37,388 nt of DNA from Acidobacteriaceae bacterium. Lineage in GTDB: Bacteria; Acidobacteriota; Terriglobia; Terriglobales; Acidobacteriaceae. The stretch spans positions 22,182-59,569 of the forward strand of contig PKXQ01000157.1 in the NCBI GenBank assembly GCA_003132405.1. Reading direction: 5' to 3'. A model generated the notes under the pieces. It was not told the DNA's origin. It searched no databases and saw only the letters and a list, made by a program, of their open reading frames with translations. The translations under genes and the position numbers were made by a program. Shown piece after piece: positions 25,754 to 33,577 of the stretch (positions are counted from its first letter, which is position 1; each line of letters opens with the position of its first letter).

Positions 25754-25896
25754 TTTCACCGCCGAGGCGCCGAGAAAAGCTTAAAGAAGTAAAAACCTAA
25801 ATTCGACCACCTACGATTTGTAACAAAACATTTGGGACATCACCGCCCAATGCAAAACAAGATTTTCTCGGCGATCTCTGCGTCTCTGCGGTGAAA
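25754..25896. repeat. inverted pair of TTTCACCGC(A/C)GAG...GAGAAAA repeats
   Basis: TTTCACCGCCGAGGCGCCGAG with AAAA at 25754-25778 is mirrored at 25863-25896 by TTTTCTCGGCGATCTCTGCG, then TCTCTGCGGTGAAA. This is a widespread repeat whose arms are separated by about 85 bases here. It lies in the divergent promoter gap between the LLM oxidoreductase and dihydropyrimidinase genes. Confidence 0.7.
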
Positions 25897-25976
25897 GCCC
25901 TCGCTCAGTGCGGCTACTTAGTTCCGGGAGTTTAGCATAAAATCTCTACTTCGCCGCCAAAGGAGAGCCGACAACC

Positions 25977-27368
25977 ATGGGCTTTGACACCATCATCGTA
26001 AACGGCCGCGTCGCCACCGCCACCGATACATACACCAGCGACGTCGCGATCAGCGATGGAAAGATTTCTGCCGTGGGCCAGAGCCTGCCGCGGGAGAATG
26101 CCGGAAAAATAATCGACGCGGCGGGCAAGTACGTTTTTCCTGGCGGAATCGATGTGCATACTCACCTCGACATGCCCTTCGGTGGCACCACGAGCGCCGA
26201 CGATTTCGAGACGGGCACACGCGCGGCGGCATTCGGCGGGACGACTACGCTGATCGATTTCGCCATCCAATACAAAGGCCAGACGCTGCGCACGGCCTTC
26301 GATACCTGGATGCAGAAGGCGTCCGGCAAAGCCGTTTGCGATTACGCGTTTCACTGCATCATGACTGATTTGGCCGGAGCGCAACTCGACGAAATGAACG
26401 CCTTGGTCCGCGAAGGTGTCACCAGCTTCAAGTTGTTCATGGCATATCCCGGCGTGTTCATGCTCGACGACGCCAGCATTTTCAAAGCTCTGCGCACGAC
26501 GTCGAAGAATGGCGGCCTCGTCTGCATGCACGCGGAAAATGGCGGCGCGATTGACGTCATCGTGCAACAGGCGCTGGCGGAAGGGAAAAAAGCGCCGAAG
26601 TATCATGCTTTGACGCGACCGACGACAGCGGAAGCGGAAGCTGTTTCGCGAGCCATAGCGCTCGCCGAAATGGCGGGAGCGCCGCTCTACATCGTCCATT
26701 TGAGTTGCAATGAGGCGCTCGAAAAGGTGCGAGAGGCGCGCGATCGTGGACTTCCTGTGTATGCGGAAACGTGCCCGCAGTATCTTTATTTATCGCTTGA
26801 GAATATGGATGCGCCAGGATTTGAAGGCGCGAAATATGTGTTTACTCCGCCGCTGCGGGAGAAGTGGCATCAGGAAAAATTGTGGAACGGGCTCAAGCGC
26901 GATCACCTGCAAGTGGTTTCCACGGATCATTGTCCTTTCTGTTTCAAAGAACAAAAAGAATTGGGTCGCGACGATTTCACCAAAATTCCGAACGGCGGTC
27001 CCGGAGTCGAGCACCGCATGAGCCTCATCTATTCCGGCGGAGTCGGCGGCGGCCGTTTCAGCGTGAATCGCTTCGTGGAGCTCGTTTCAACCACTCCAGC
27101 AAAACTGTTTGGCCTATATCCACGCAAAGGCACGATCGCGGTGGGCAGTGACGCCGATCTCGTTATTTTCGATCCCGACCGCAAGCACACCATCAGTGCC
27201 AAGACGCACCATATGCGCGTCGATTACTCGATGTTCGAGGGGATCGAAGTTACGGGAATGCCCGACACGGTGCTGTCGCGCGGCCGCGTCGTGGTTGAGA
27301 AGGATAAATTTCTAGGACAGCCGGGCGCAGGAGAGTTCCTGAAGCGCGCGCTCTATGCGCAGCCCTAA
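25977..27368 (+). CDS. hydA: dihydropyrimidinase / D-hydantoinase
   Basis: 463 residues of the cyclic amidohydrolase fold. All metal and catalytic residues are visible: His61 and His63 (GIDVHTHLDMPF), the carboxylated Lys152 (TSFKLFMAYPG), His185 (CMHAENG), His241 (YIVHLS) and Asp317 (STDHCPF). The AYPGVFMLDD loop with Tyr157 is the dihydropyrimidinase/hydantoinase type, not allantoinase or dihydroorotase. It opens dihydrouracil or dihydrothymine to the N-carbamoyl amino acid, which the carbon-nitrogen hydrolase upstream would then cleave. The start has AGGAGAG about 9 bases before the ATG. Length is normal for the family (about 460-480). Confidence 0.96.
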   Translation: MGFDTIIVNGRVATATDTYTSDVAISDGKISAVGQSLPRENAGKIIDAAGKYVFPGGIDVHTHLDMPFGGTTSADDFETGTRAAAFGGTTTLIDFAIQYKGQTLRTAFDTWMQKASGKAVCDYAFHCIMTDLAGAQLDEMNALVREGVTSFKLFMAYPGVFMLDDASIFKALRTTSKNGGLVCMHAENGGAIDVIVQQALAEGKKAPKYHALTRPTTAEAEAVSRAIALAEMAGAPLYIVHLSCNEALEKVREARDRGLPVYAETCPQYLYLSLENMDAPGFEGAKYVFTPPLREKWHQEKLWNGLKRDHLQVVSTDHCPFCFKEQKELGRDDFTKIPNGGPGVEHRMSLIYSGGVGGGRFSVNRFVELVSTTPAKLFGLYPRKGTIAVGSDADLVIFDPDRKHTISAKTHHMRVDYSMFEGIEVTGMPDTVLSRGRVVVEKDKFLGQPGAGEFLKRALYAQP

Positions 27369-27377
27369 CCTAACTCA

Positions 27378-27455
27378 TTGTCATCCTGAGCGAACCGGGG
27401 TCCCCAGCGCGCCCGCTTTTGGCGCGTTGGGGTGGAGAAGCGAAGGACCTATGCG
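27378..27455. repeat. dispersed repeat split by a nested palindrome
   Basis: The outer sequence is the TTGTCATCCTGAGCGAA...GCGAAGGACCTATGC repeat also found at 22659-22691. Between its halves sits about 44 extra bases containing CCCCAGCGCGCC (27402-27413), loop CGCTTTT and GGCGCGTTGGGG (27421-27432). That gives a 12-base-pair stem with one G-T pair. It lies between the convergent dihydropyrimidinase and aldehyde dehydrogenase genes and may also terminate transcription. Confidence 0.75.
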
Positions 27456-27488
27456 TTGGCGCTAGGATACGAGCTAAGGCTGCACCAG

Positions 27489-29081
27489 TTAGTGTTTGTC
27501 CCCTTGCTCAACAAAAAATTTCCCAGTCTCCCCTGCCGAAAAATAGCGCGAAGTCACCGTCTTCTTGCGCGTGAAGAACTCGACCGCATCCCAACCATGC
27601 ACGTGCAGATCCCCAAAGAATGAATCCTTCCATCCAGAAAAAGGAAAATACGCTGGCGATGCGGCCACTCCGATATTTACGCCGACCATGCCGACTTCGA
27701 TGCGCCGGCTGTATTCGCGCACGGCGGCGCCGTTTTCCGTGAAGATCGAAGTGCCATTGCCGCGCGGATCGCTATTCACCAGCGCAATCGCCTGCTCGAG
27801 CGTGTCGACGTGCATCACCGAGAGCACCGGCCCGAAAATTTCATCACGGGCAGCGCGCATCTCCGGAGTCACGTTATTCAAAATTGTCGGGCCTACGAAA
27901 TTTCCTCCCGTCGGAACACCGCGTGGACGCCGTCCATCTACCAGCAACTCAGCTCCTTCTTTCAGTCCGGTCTCGATCGCATCGTGAATGCGCTCGCACG
28001 CTGCGCTCGAAATCACCGGACCAAGACTCGCTTTCGCGTCCATGCCATCGCCCGCAACCAGCTTCTGCGCCGCCTCTTTGAGCGGACCCATGATCGCCGC
28101 TTGCGCCGAGCCCACCGTCACCAGCACCGATCCCGCCATGCAGCGCTGGCCCGAAGCGCCAAAGGCGCTGCCGAGAACGTTCGACACTGTCTTATCGACG
28201 ACCGCATCCGGCATCACGACCATATAGTTTTTCGCGCCGCCCAGGGCCTGCACGCGTTTCCCTTTTTCCGCTGCGCGCCGATAAATATATTTCGCAGTGT
28301 TGACCGATCCGACGAACGACACGGCGTTAATCCCCGGACTATCGAGAATCGCATTCACCGCATCGTGCGCGCCATGCACCATGTTCACCACGCCTTTTGG
28401 CAGGCCGATTTCTTCGAAGATATGAAACATCAACTCCGCCGTCAGCGGAACTTGCTCCGACGGCTTTAGCACAAACGTATTCCCGTAAACAATCGCGAAG
28501 GGTAGAAACCACATCGGCACCATGGCGGGAAAATTGAAGGGAGTAATGGCCGCGCACACGCCAACCGGCTGGCGAATAGTTTCAGTATTGATGCCGCGGG
28601 CCACGCCTTCGAGAACGCGCCCCTGCATCGTCATCGGCGCGGAGCAAGCCACTTCAAGCACTTCGATGGTCCGCGAAACCTCCGCGCGCGCATCGGAAAG
28701 CACTTTTCCCCCTTCGCGCGTGATCGACGCTGCGATCTCGTCAATGCGCTGCCGGAATTTCTCGCGCAGAGCATAGATAAATTCCGTACGCTCACCTACA
28801 GCGCGGCTGCGCCAGTCAGGCAAAGCGGCGCTGGCGGCGCCAACCGCTGCCTCCACATCGGCAGATCCGGACAATGGAACACGCGCCAATACCGCGCCGC
28901 TAGACGGATTGGTGACGTCGACAAGCCCGGACGCCTGCGCCTGGACCCAGCGTCCGCCAACGTGATTCGCAAGAACTCGCGTCGATGCCGTATGCGCGGA
29001 GACGGAGCCTGCGTCGCGGTTCGTGCCGTCGGCGATCGTATCGTCCGAAGTAAAATCCGTCAGAATATTCGTTTCGCTCAT
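27489..29081 (-). CDS. mmsA: CoA-acylating (methyl)malonate-semialdehyde dehydrogenase
   Basis: 530 residues from the ATG at 29081, which has AAAGGG about 6 bases upstream; the frame runs open to 29162 but that stretch has no support. Aldehyde dehydrogenase features include PFNFPAMVPMWFLPFAI, VLKPSEQVP, FVGSVNTAKYIYRRA and the catalytic Cys314 in GASGQRCMAGS. The FNFPAMVP and QRCMA contexts are typical of MmsA/IolA, which turns malonate or methylmalonate semialdehyde into acetyl- or propionyl-CoA with NAD and CoA. This is the last step of uracil/thymine degradation through beta-alanine or beta-aminoisobutyrate. An N-terminal extension of about 30 residues is longer than usual. Valine or inositol breakdown is an alternative role. 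Confidence 0.95.
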   Translation of the reverse strand: MSETNILTDFTSDDTIADGTNRDAGSVSAHTASTRVLANHVGGRWVQAQASGLVDVTNPSSGAVLARVPLSGSADVEAAVGAASAALPDWRSRAVGERTEFIYALREKFRQRIDEIAASITREGGKVLSDARAEVSRTIEVLEVACSAPMTMQGRVLEGVARGINTETIRQPVGVCAAITPFNFPAMVPMWFLPFAIVYGNTFVLKPSEQVPLTAELMFHIFEEIGLPKGVVNMVHGAHDAVNAILDSPGINAVSFVGSVNTAKYIYRRAAEKGKRVQALGGAKNYMVVMPDAVVDKTVSNVLGSAFGASGQRCMAGSVLVTVGSAQAAIMGPLKEAAQKLVAGDGMDAKASLGPVISSAACERIHDAIETGLKEGAELLVDGRRPRGVPTGGNFVGPTILNNVTPEMRAARDEIFGPVLSVMHVDTLEQAIALVNSDPRGNGTSIFTENGAAVREYSRRIEVGMVGVNIGVAASPAYFPFSGWKDSFFGDLHVHGWDAVEFFTRKKTVTSRYFSAGETGKFFVEQGDKH

Positions 29082-29325
29082 GGCTGCCCTTTCATCTGCG
29101 CTGCGATCTGTTTCCCACCCGCTCGGCTTTTGCACTCCGACCCGCTGGCCTGGTTTTAGCACGTCTTGCGACTTACAGACCGATCAATAGCCAATCGTGA
29201 AGAGACCCCGTAAAGACCCAAACTTATCGCGTTTATTTTACAGGATATGGTTCGGCATCGTACTCTGTGCCAGCATCTCCAGCCCGCACCAGAGTCCTCG
29301 CTTGGTGCTAGAATCTTTGAGGTGT

Positions 29326-29402
29326 AGGCGCGTAGCTCAGTTGGTTAGAGCGCTACCTTGACACGGTAGAGGTCAGGAGTTCGAGTCTCCTCGTGCCTAC
29401 CA
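29326..29402 (+). tRNA. tRNA-Val (anticodon GAC)
   Basis: A 77-base cloverleaf can be drawn in full: acceptor AGGCGCG/CGTGCCT (one G-T pair), U8-A9, D arm GCTC/GAGC, anticodon stem CTACC/GGTAG with loop TTGACAC (anticodon GAC at 29360-29362), T arm AGGAG/CTCCT with loop TTCGAGT, discriminator A and an encoded CCA at 29400-29402. The integrase stop codon lies 13 bases downstream, so the 3' part of this gene is the probable attachment site. Confidence 0.97.
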
Positions 29403-29414
29403 TTTTTCAATCAC

Positions 29415-30596
29415 TTACATCACCTGCGTCGGTTTTTCCAATCCACAACAATCCACAGCGTCGGCGAATAGCTGCTGAGCCGTGGACATCTCGTCCGAGT
29501 CGCCCTGCGTGTACAGGTCGAGCGTGGTCTGGATTTTGCTGTGCCTCAGCATCGACTGCACCGTCTTCGGTTCCACCTTCCCCTTGTTCACCAGCCAATG
29601 AGAAAGCGAATGCCGTAGATTGTGCAGACCAAAACGTCGGCCCTTTTCGATCTTGACACCTGCCTCAATTGCCGCAGAACGGAGATGGTCGGCAACAAAG
29701 CAACTCATCGCGAGGGGCACCGCTCCATCGCTTTTGAACGATGCGAAAACAAAGTCCGTGGGCTGGCAGTATGGGGTCTGCTGACGCCATGCCGAGAGCA
29801 CCCTTGCGAGGGCTTCGCCCATGGACACCGATGCATCCGAGCATTCCGTCTTCGGCTTGCCGAATTCACCCAAAGCCCACCGCTTGTTTACGACAATGCG
29901 ATTGTTTGCGAAGTCAACGCATTGCCATTGCAAGCCAGCAAGTTCAGAGGCTCGCAGCCCGGTAAGGACGGCGACGATGACCAGCACACGGTGCAGGGGG
30001 TCCTTCATCAACCTGATGATGGTTTTTGCCTGCTCGGGTGTGACGATCACTGCCTTGTAGTCCGACTTCGCCACGACGCGAAATTCCTTACACGGATTGT
30101 TGTCGCAAAGCTTCTCCATTTTTCCGAACTGGAAAACCAACGACATCAGCGTTTTGATTTTCGCGATTGATGGTGCAGCCAAATTCCGCTCCTTGCGGAT
30201 AGTTTTCAGCCAATCCCTTACAGCCTTCGGCTCGATCGATCCGACCGTCTGCTTCCCCCACTTCGGAGTGAGGTATTCATACAGGTAATGCTCCACCGCT
30301 GCCTTGGTCGTGTTTGCTTTCGGGACCTCAGCGTCTTCCCCGTACTCCTCGGCGAAGTACTTCAATGCCAATTCGGCAAACGTAGGATTCATGCTTGCGG
30401 GGTTAGGGTTGATGTTGAGGCGTAGTCCCAAGCGATCCACTTCACGCTGTGCAGCGGATTCGCTGGGAAAGTCCTTTACCAAACCCACCAGCGTTGTGTT
30501 TTCGACTCGGCGTCCGCCCTTATCAATGCGATAACGGAACAACCAAGTCAGCCCGTCCTTTCGTTGTACCTGTCTCAAACTACCGCCTTGGTACAT
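29415..30596 (-). CDS. tyrosine recombinase (phage/island integrase)
   Basis: 393 residues. An N-terminal arm-binding region is followed by a SAM-like core-binding domain (about 72-165) and a catalytic domain with the full set of active-site residues: Arg215 (LTGLRASELAGLQW), His325 and Arg328 (HNLRHS), His352 (LRHSKIQTT) and the nucleophile Tyr362 (LDLYTQ). It should integrate and excise the surrounding element at the adjacent tRNA-Val. The 3' end of the gene points at the tRNA, as is usual for tRNA-targeting integrases. Its start overlaps the upstream HTH gene by 17 bases, so they form an operon. Confidence 0.95.
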   Translation of the reverse strand: MYQGGSLRQVQRKDGLTWLFRYRIDKGGRRVENTTLVGLVKDFPSESAAQREVDRLGLRLNINPNPASMNPTFAELALKYFAEEYGEDAEVPKANTTKAAVEHYLYEYLTPKWGKQTVGSIEPKAVRDWLKTIRKERNLAAPSIAKIKTLMSLVFQFGKMEKLCDNNPCKEFRVVAKSDYKAVIVTPEQAKTIIRLMKDPLHRVLVIVAVLTGLRASELAGLQWQCVDFANNRIVVNKRWALGEFGKPKTECSDASVSMGEALARVLSAWRQQTPYCQPTDFVFASFKSDGAVPLAMSCFVADHLRSAAIEAGVKIEKGRRFGLHNLRHSLSHWLVNKGKVEPKTVQSMLRHSKIQTTLDLYTQGDSDEMSTAQQLFADAVDCCGLEKPTQVM

Positions 30597-30870
30597 TATT
30601 GGCCTCCATTTCTGGAAGCCGCCCAGCAGACGTTAACACATAGGCTTCGAGGTCCGAAAGCCTGAAAAGCCATGTCCGGCGCGACTTCTCGCCGCGTGGA
30701 TAGGCGGTGATTTGCCCGTTGCGGGCTAGATACAGGACATGCTTGCGGCAGCAGCACAAGAAGGCGGCTGCACGGGCGGCATCGACGAATGGCTCGGGCC
30801 TACATAGGGAGCAGGGTCTCTGCTCAGGGATGGGTTCATTGCGATTTAACTGCGACTTTAAGGAGTTCAA
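30580..30870 (-). CDS. helix-turn-helix protein, excisionase-like
   Basis: 96 residues. The core FVDAARAAAFLCCCRKHVLYLARNGQITAYPRG...WLFRLSDLEAYV (about 27-78) is the MerR-like helix-turn-helix plus wing of excisionase/HTH_17 proteins. It directly precedes and overlaps the integrase gene, the usual place for a recombination directionality factor or a repressor of the integrase. The N-terminal Cys pair (CSLC) is unusual. The start is a TTG with GAGG about 9 bases upstream; an ATG four bases away is in another frame and soon stops. Confidence 0.75.
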   Translation of the reverse strand: MNSLKSQLNRNEPIPEQRPCSLCRPEPFVDAARAAAFLCCCRKHVLYLARNGQITAYPRGEKSRRTWLFRLSDLEAYVLTSAGRLPEMEANNVPRR

Positions 30871-31574
30871 ACATGTTGCCTCGACTGTTTCAACTGAGCC
30901 GCCCGTCGTCCTTGTAGATCGACGCTGGGCGACCCATGCTGGTTCGCATTAAGCGTCTAAGAAAACCGCCACGGAGCCGTGGCTGTCAACATCGACGCCC
31001 CGATGCTAAGTGTCTAATACGCGATATTTTGTCGAATCCTCGGCTCTCTTAGGGCCGTGCTTAGGCAAGGTCTTGCCGGTCACAGACTTAGAACTCCTGG
31101 GGGGTACAGGCGGCTCCGCTTTGTCTCCAAGGCAGGCGGAAGCCAGCGAAGAGGGCAGAATTGGACGGATTGAGTCCGCAGCAAAAAAGTCCGGAAGTCT
31201 TTGATTTAGTGGCAAATCCGGTTTCGGCATTCCTAGCGATTTCACAGGCCGGGCCGGTATAATAGGAGTGTAAATGGCAGAGCATTATCGGGTGCAACGC
31301 CCGTCCTAACTAAGAATCTCTGCCAGCGGTAGTGGCGGTTCGGCACTCTCCGAACTCCGCAGTGCATGCGGACTAATGCATCCCTTCCAGCCCGTAAGTT
31401 GAGGCTTGGCTGAGAGCGAACATCCCCAAACAATTTCGTGCACTGAATTACGCGGACACACGTGTGCCTGAGACGGCGGACGTGTGCCCAGGGAAAAAAG
31501 TCGGCTTCGTGGGGCACTAGGCCCCAAAAGCCAGTATTAGGAACTTATCGAGGTCAGTCCTAGAAGGAGGATTT
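30871..31574. other. 700-base gap with hairpins and a possible leader peptide, no full gene
   Basis: Several open frames cross this gap on both strands, but none has a supported start or known product. Visible features are a direct repeat TTAAGCGTCTAA (30949) / CTAAGTGTCTAA (31006), a GCCACG/CGTGGC hairpin at 30969-30984 and a TATAAT at 31258-31263 followed by GGAG. Eleven codons from an ATG at 31274 then run to a stop at 31309. A strong imperfect hairpin lies at 31503-31532 (GGCTT/AAGCC outside, TGGGGC/GCCCCA inside), 43 bases before the next gene. Confidence 0.5.
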
Positions 31575-31748
31575 ATGGGCACTAATCCTAACATTTCGGC
31601 GCACGATGGGGTCTCTCGAAGACTTGAACTCGTTGCCATCGATAAGAAGCAGGCGACCGAACTTGTCGTCGCTAATCATTACTTGCATCGTGAGTGCCCG
31701 ATCGCTCCTTTAGGTTCCGTGGTGGGAAACCAGAAGGGGAGAAGAAAT
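31575..31748 (+). pseudogene. N-terminal fragment of a Mom-like DNA-modification protein
   Basis: About 58 codons behind a strong ribosome binding site (AAGGAGG, 6 bases before the ATG). LELVAIDKKQATELVVANHYLHRECPIA is the characteristic N-terminal motif of Mom-like acyltransferase-fold proteins of phages and mobile elements, in which HYLHR lies close to the start of the catalytic domain. In such proteins about 150 more residues follow; here the sequence runs straight into the next gene in the same frame. It therefore looks like a deletion remnant. The frame is open through to 32252, so a 225-residue fused product could be made. Confidence 0.6.
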
Positions 31749-32252
31749 ATGAGTACTGCCGGAACCCAAACAACCGAGGTCACGCACGTCGCGTTGGTGG
31801 AAAACGCGGCGACACACGTCCTCGCCCAGTCCGCCAACCAGCAAACTCGCGACATGTGTCGCGAGTTGGAACCGGGCGTCACGCCGGGCGAGCTTCGCGC
31901 TGAGTACGACGACCTTAACAACCAAATCACCGCCAAGCTGGACGTGTATGTTGCTTCAGCCAGCAAAGCCAAAACCGACTTCGACGCCATACTGCCGGAA
32001 CTTGACCGAATGCAGGAGATGCTTTCACAGCGGGGCCGTTTGCGCAGCCTGATGGACACAATCGGCCTGCCAACGTGGACGAAATGGTACGAAGATTTCC
32101 GCAAGCGGACAGGCGAAGAGTTCACGATCCGCACCATCCAGCGCAAGTTGAGGGAGTACCGTGGCATTCCCGATACCAGTGCAGAGTCTGATACCGCTAC
32201 GTCGGAGGCGGTCGAGCCCGGCTCGCGAGTGCATTCTTTGGGACGGACGTAA
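31749..32252 (+). CDS. hypothetical accessory protein
   Basis: 167 residues from an ATG with GGGGAG about 8 bases upstream. I do not recognise the family. The middle (about 60-115) is a predicted helical, coiled-coil-like stretch (ELRAEYDDLNNQITAKLDVYV...LPELDRMQEMLSQRGRL). The C-terminal part, IGLPTWTKWYEDFRKRTGEEFTIRTIQRKLREYRG, looks like a basic helical DNA-binding segment, loosely like DUF3102-type proteins. The same frame is open upstream into the Mom-like fragment, so initiation at 31575 is possible. It belongs to the integrated element. Confidence 0.65.
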   Translation: MSTAGTQTTEVTHVALVENAATHVLAQSANQQTRDMCRELEPGVTPGELRAEYDDLNNQITAKLDVYVASASKAKTDFDAILPELDRMQEMLSQRGRLRSLMDTIGLPTWTKWYEDFRKRTGEEFTIRTIQRKLREYRGIPDTSAESDTATSEAVEPGSRVHSLGRT

Positions 32253-32370
32253 TGCACGCTGGGAAACGAGCCAGCACGCATGTGTCGAGGCAAACGGAAA
32301 AGCCCGAGCGTGGCTGAAGGGGTTTTGAGTGTTTTCGACAGCTATCGTGCTCTTACCTTCCGCGCGGAGC

Positions 32371-32397
32371 GAAAAAAGCCGCCCCGAGAGGCGGCTT
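32371..32397 (-). terminator. intrinsic terminator of the GloVer protein gene
   Basis: On the minus strand AAGCCGCC-TCTCGG-GGCGGCTT, an 8-base-pair stem, runs into TTTTTTC. It lies about 30 bases after the stop of the gene at 32427, exactly where a rho-independent terminator should be. Confidence 0.85.
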
Positions 32398-32426
32398 CGT
32401 AACTTCCTGATCCCCTGAACAAGTCA

Positions 32427-33086
32427 TCATGGCGTGACGCGGAATTTCGTGTTGCTCTTGAGCGTGCCCTTGGGTGTTGTCACTGTCACAAAACCTGTGG
32501 TCGCACCCGAGGGAACGGTGGTCGTGATTAAGGAACTCGAAACCACTTTGAAGACAGCCGACGTGTCGTTAAACGTGACGCTGGTTGCGCCCGTTAGATT
32601 GGTGCCGAGAATCTTGACCGCCGCTCCCACCCTGCCGGAGGTGGTCTGCGTTTCGACGAACGGCCCCAGGCCCACAGCCAGGCTGTAGATGGTGCCGCAG
32701 CCAACCGGGCAGGCGTCGCTGGTCCCACCCCCGTCTGTTGAACCGTAAAACTTCCCGTTAGTGTCCTGGAGCGGCCCGCCGCCACCGGCGATGCCGTCGG
32801 TGCAGCCGCTCTGCGCGCAAAAGCTGTAAAGCGTCGTCAGTTTGCCGCTTGGCGTGATTTTGAAGATCGTGCCACAGCCCAAGGCGCAGGCAGTGTTTCC
32901 GCCATTCTGTGTCGTCCCAAAGAAACTCCCATCGCTGCCCTGGACTGGCGTCGCCCAGGGAGCTGCGCCGTCCGCGTTGTCAAAGCTGTCCAGCGTTTTG
33001 AAGGTCTGTGCGGGCAAGGTAACCGCTGCCGTTGCCAACGCTACAAAGAAAGCGCACGCCCTCGTATACCAGCTCAATTTACTCAT
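32427..33086 (-). CDS. short secreted GloVer-repeat / IPT-domain protein
   Basis: 219 residues. A signal peptide (about 1-27) is followed by two GloVer-type units (GSDGSFFGTTQNGG...GCGTIFKITPSGKLTTLYSF and DTNGKFYGSTDGGG...GCGTIYSL), a repeat family common in acidobacterial secreted proteins. An IPT/TIG-like domain follows (about 140-219, VGAAVKILGTNLTGATSVTFNDTSAVFKVVSSSLITTTVPSGATTG). Relatives usually carry many more repeats, so this copy may be shortened. Paired Cys residues in each repeat suggest disulfides. The start has GAGGAG 6 bases upstream and an intrinsic terminator follows, so it is a complete transcription unit. Function is unknown, probably cell-surface. Confidence 0.85.
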   Translation of the reverse strand: MSKLSWYTRACAFFVALATAAVTLPAQTFKTLDSFDNADGAAPWATPVQGSDGSFFGTTQNGGNTACALGCGTIFKITPSGKLTTLYSFCAQSGCTDGIAGGGGPLQDTNGKFYGSTDGGGTSDACPVGCGTIYSLAVGLGPFVETQTTSGRVGAAVKILGTNLTGATSVTFNDTSAVFKVVSSSLITTTVPSGATTGFVTVTTPKGTLKSNTKFRVTP

Positions 33087-33501
33087 GCATTCTCCTCACA
33101 CAAGTCGGGCCTTCCAACGCTAACCGCTGAATATGCCTCGAGATTCGAGACCAAGGAACAGTATCCGGATAACCGTTCCCAAGAGTGTTCAATTCTATAC
33201 ACTTTCCGAAATAAACCTTTTGGGTTCGCCCCGATGCCTATGCGCCCGGCGTATTCATCAGCACAATCGGCCCGAACCTGCGTCCCACTGCTTGCGGAGC
33301 AGGGGTTTATCCCACAATTACCCCCCAGAAATTGGAGTAGTAAATATACGGGTCCGTGGCAGATAACTGTCGATAAATCGCCATCGCACTCATTGGCCGG
33401 GTTGTGAGTGTAATCGCCTGTTATCAAACTAAAGGACCTGCGCGGAAGCTCCTCGAATAGGGCATGGGATAGATAGGGATTCTTCTCCTCTGGCCTAAAA
33501 C
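33087..33501. other. intergenic region with no supported gene
   Basis: About 415 bases between the GloVer gene and the IS3 copy. Short open frames on both strands lack ribosome binding sites and recognisable products. The promoter of the GloVer gene should lie at its left end. I see nothing else. Confidence 0.4.
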
Positions 33502-33577
33502 TGAGCGGCCCGGTATTTTTGGTCCACTTTGAGAGCGAGTTTCCGGCAAAATCTAAGCCTGAAAAGGGGGATTTGCC

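Noticed and set aside
31006..31527. Several short minus-strand frames between the HTH and Mom-like genes
   Set aside because: None has a start signal or a product I recognise, and they overlap each other.
31679..32293. 204-codon minus-strand open frame
   Set aside because: Antisense to the hypothetical gene at 31749-32252, which has a ribosome binding site; the Ser/Arg-rich product looks like a shadow.
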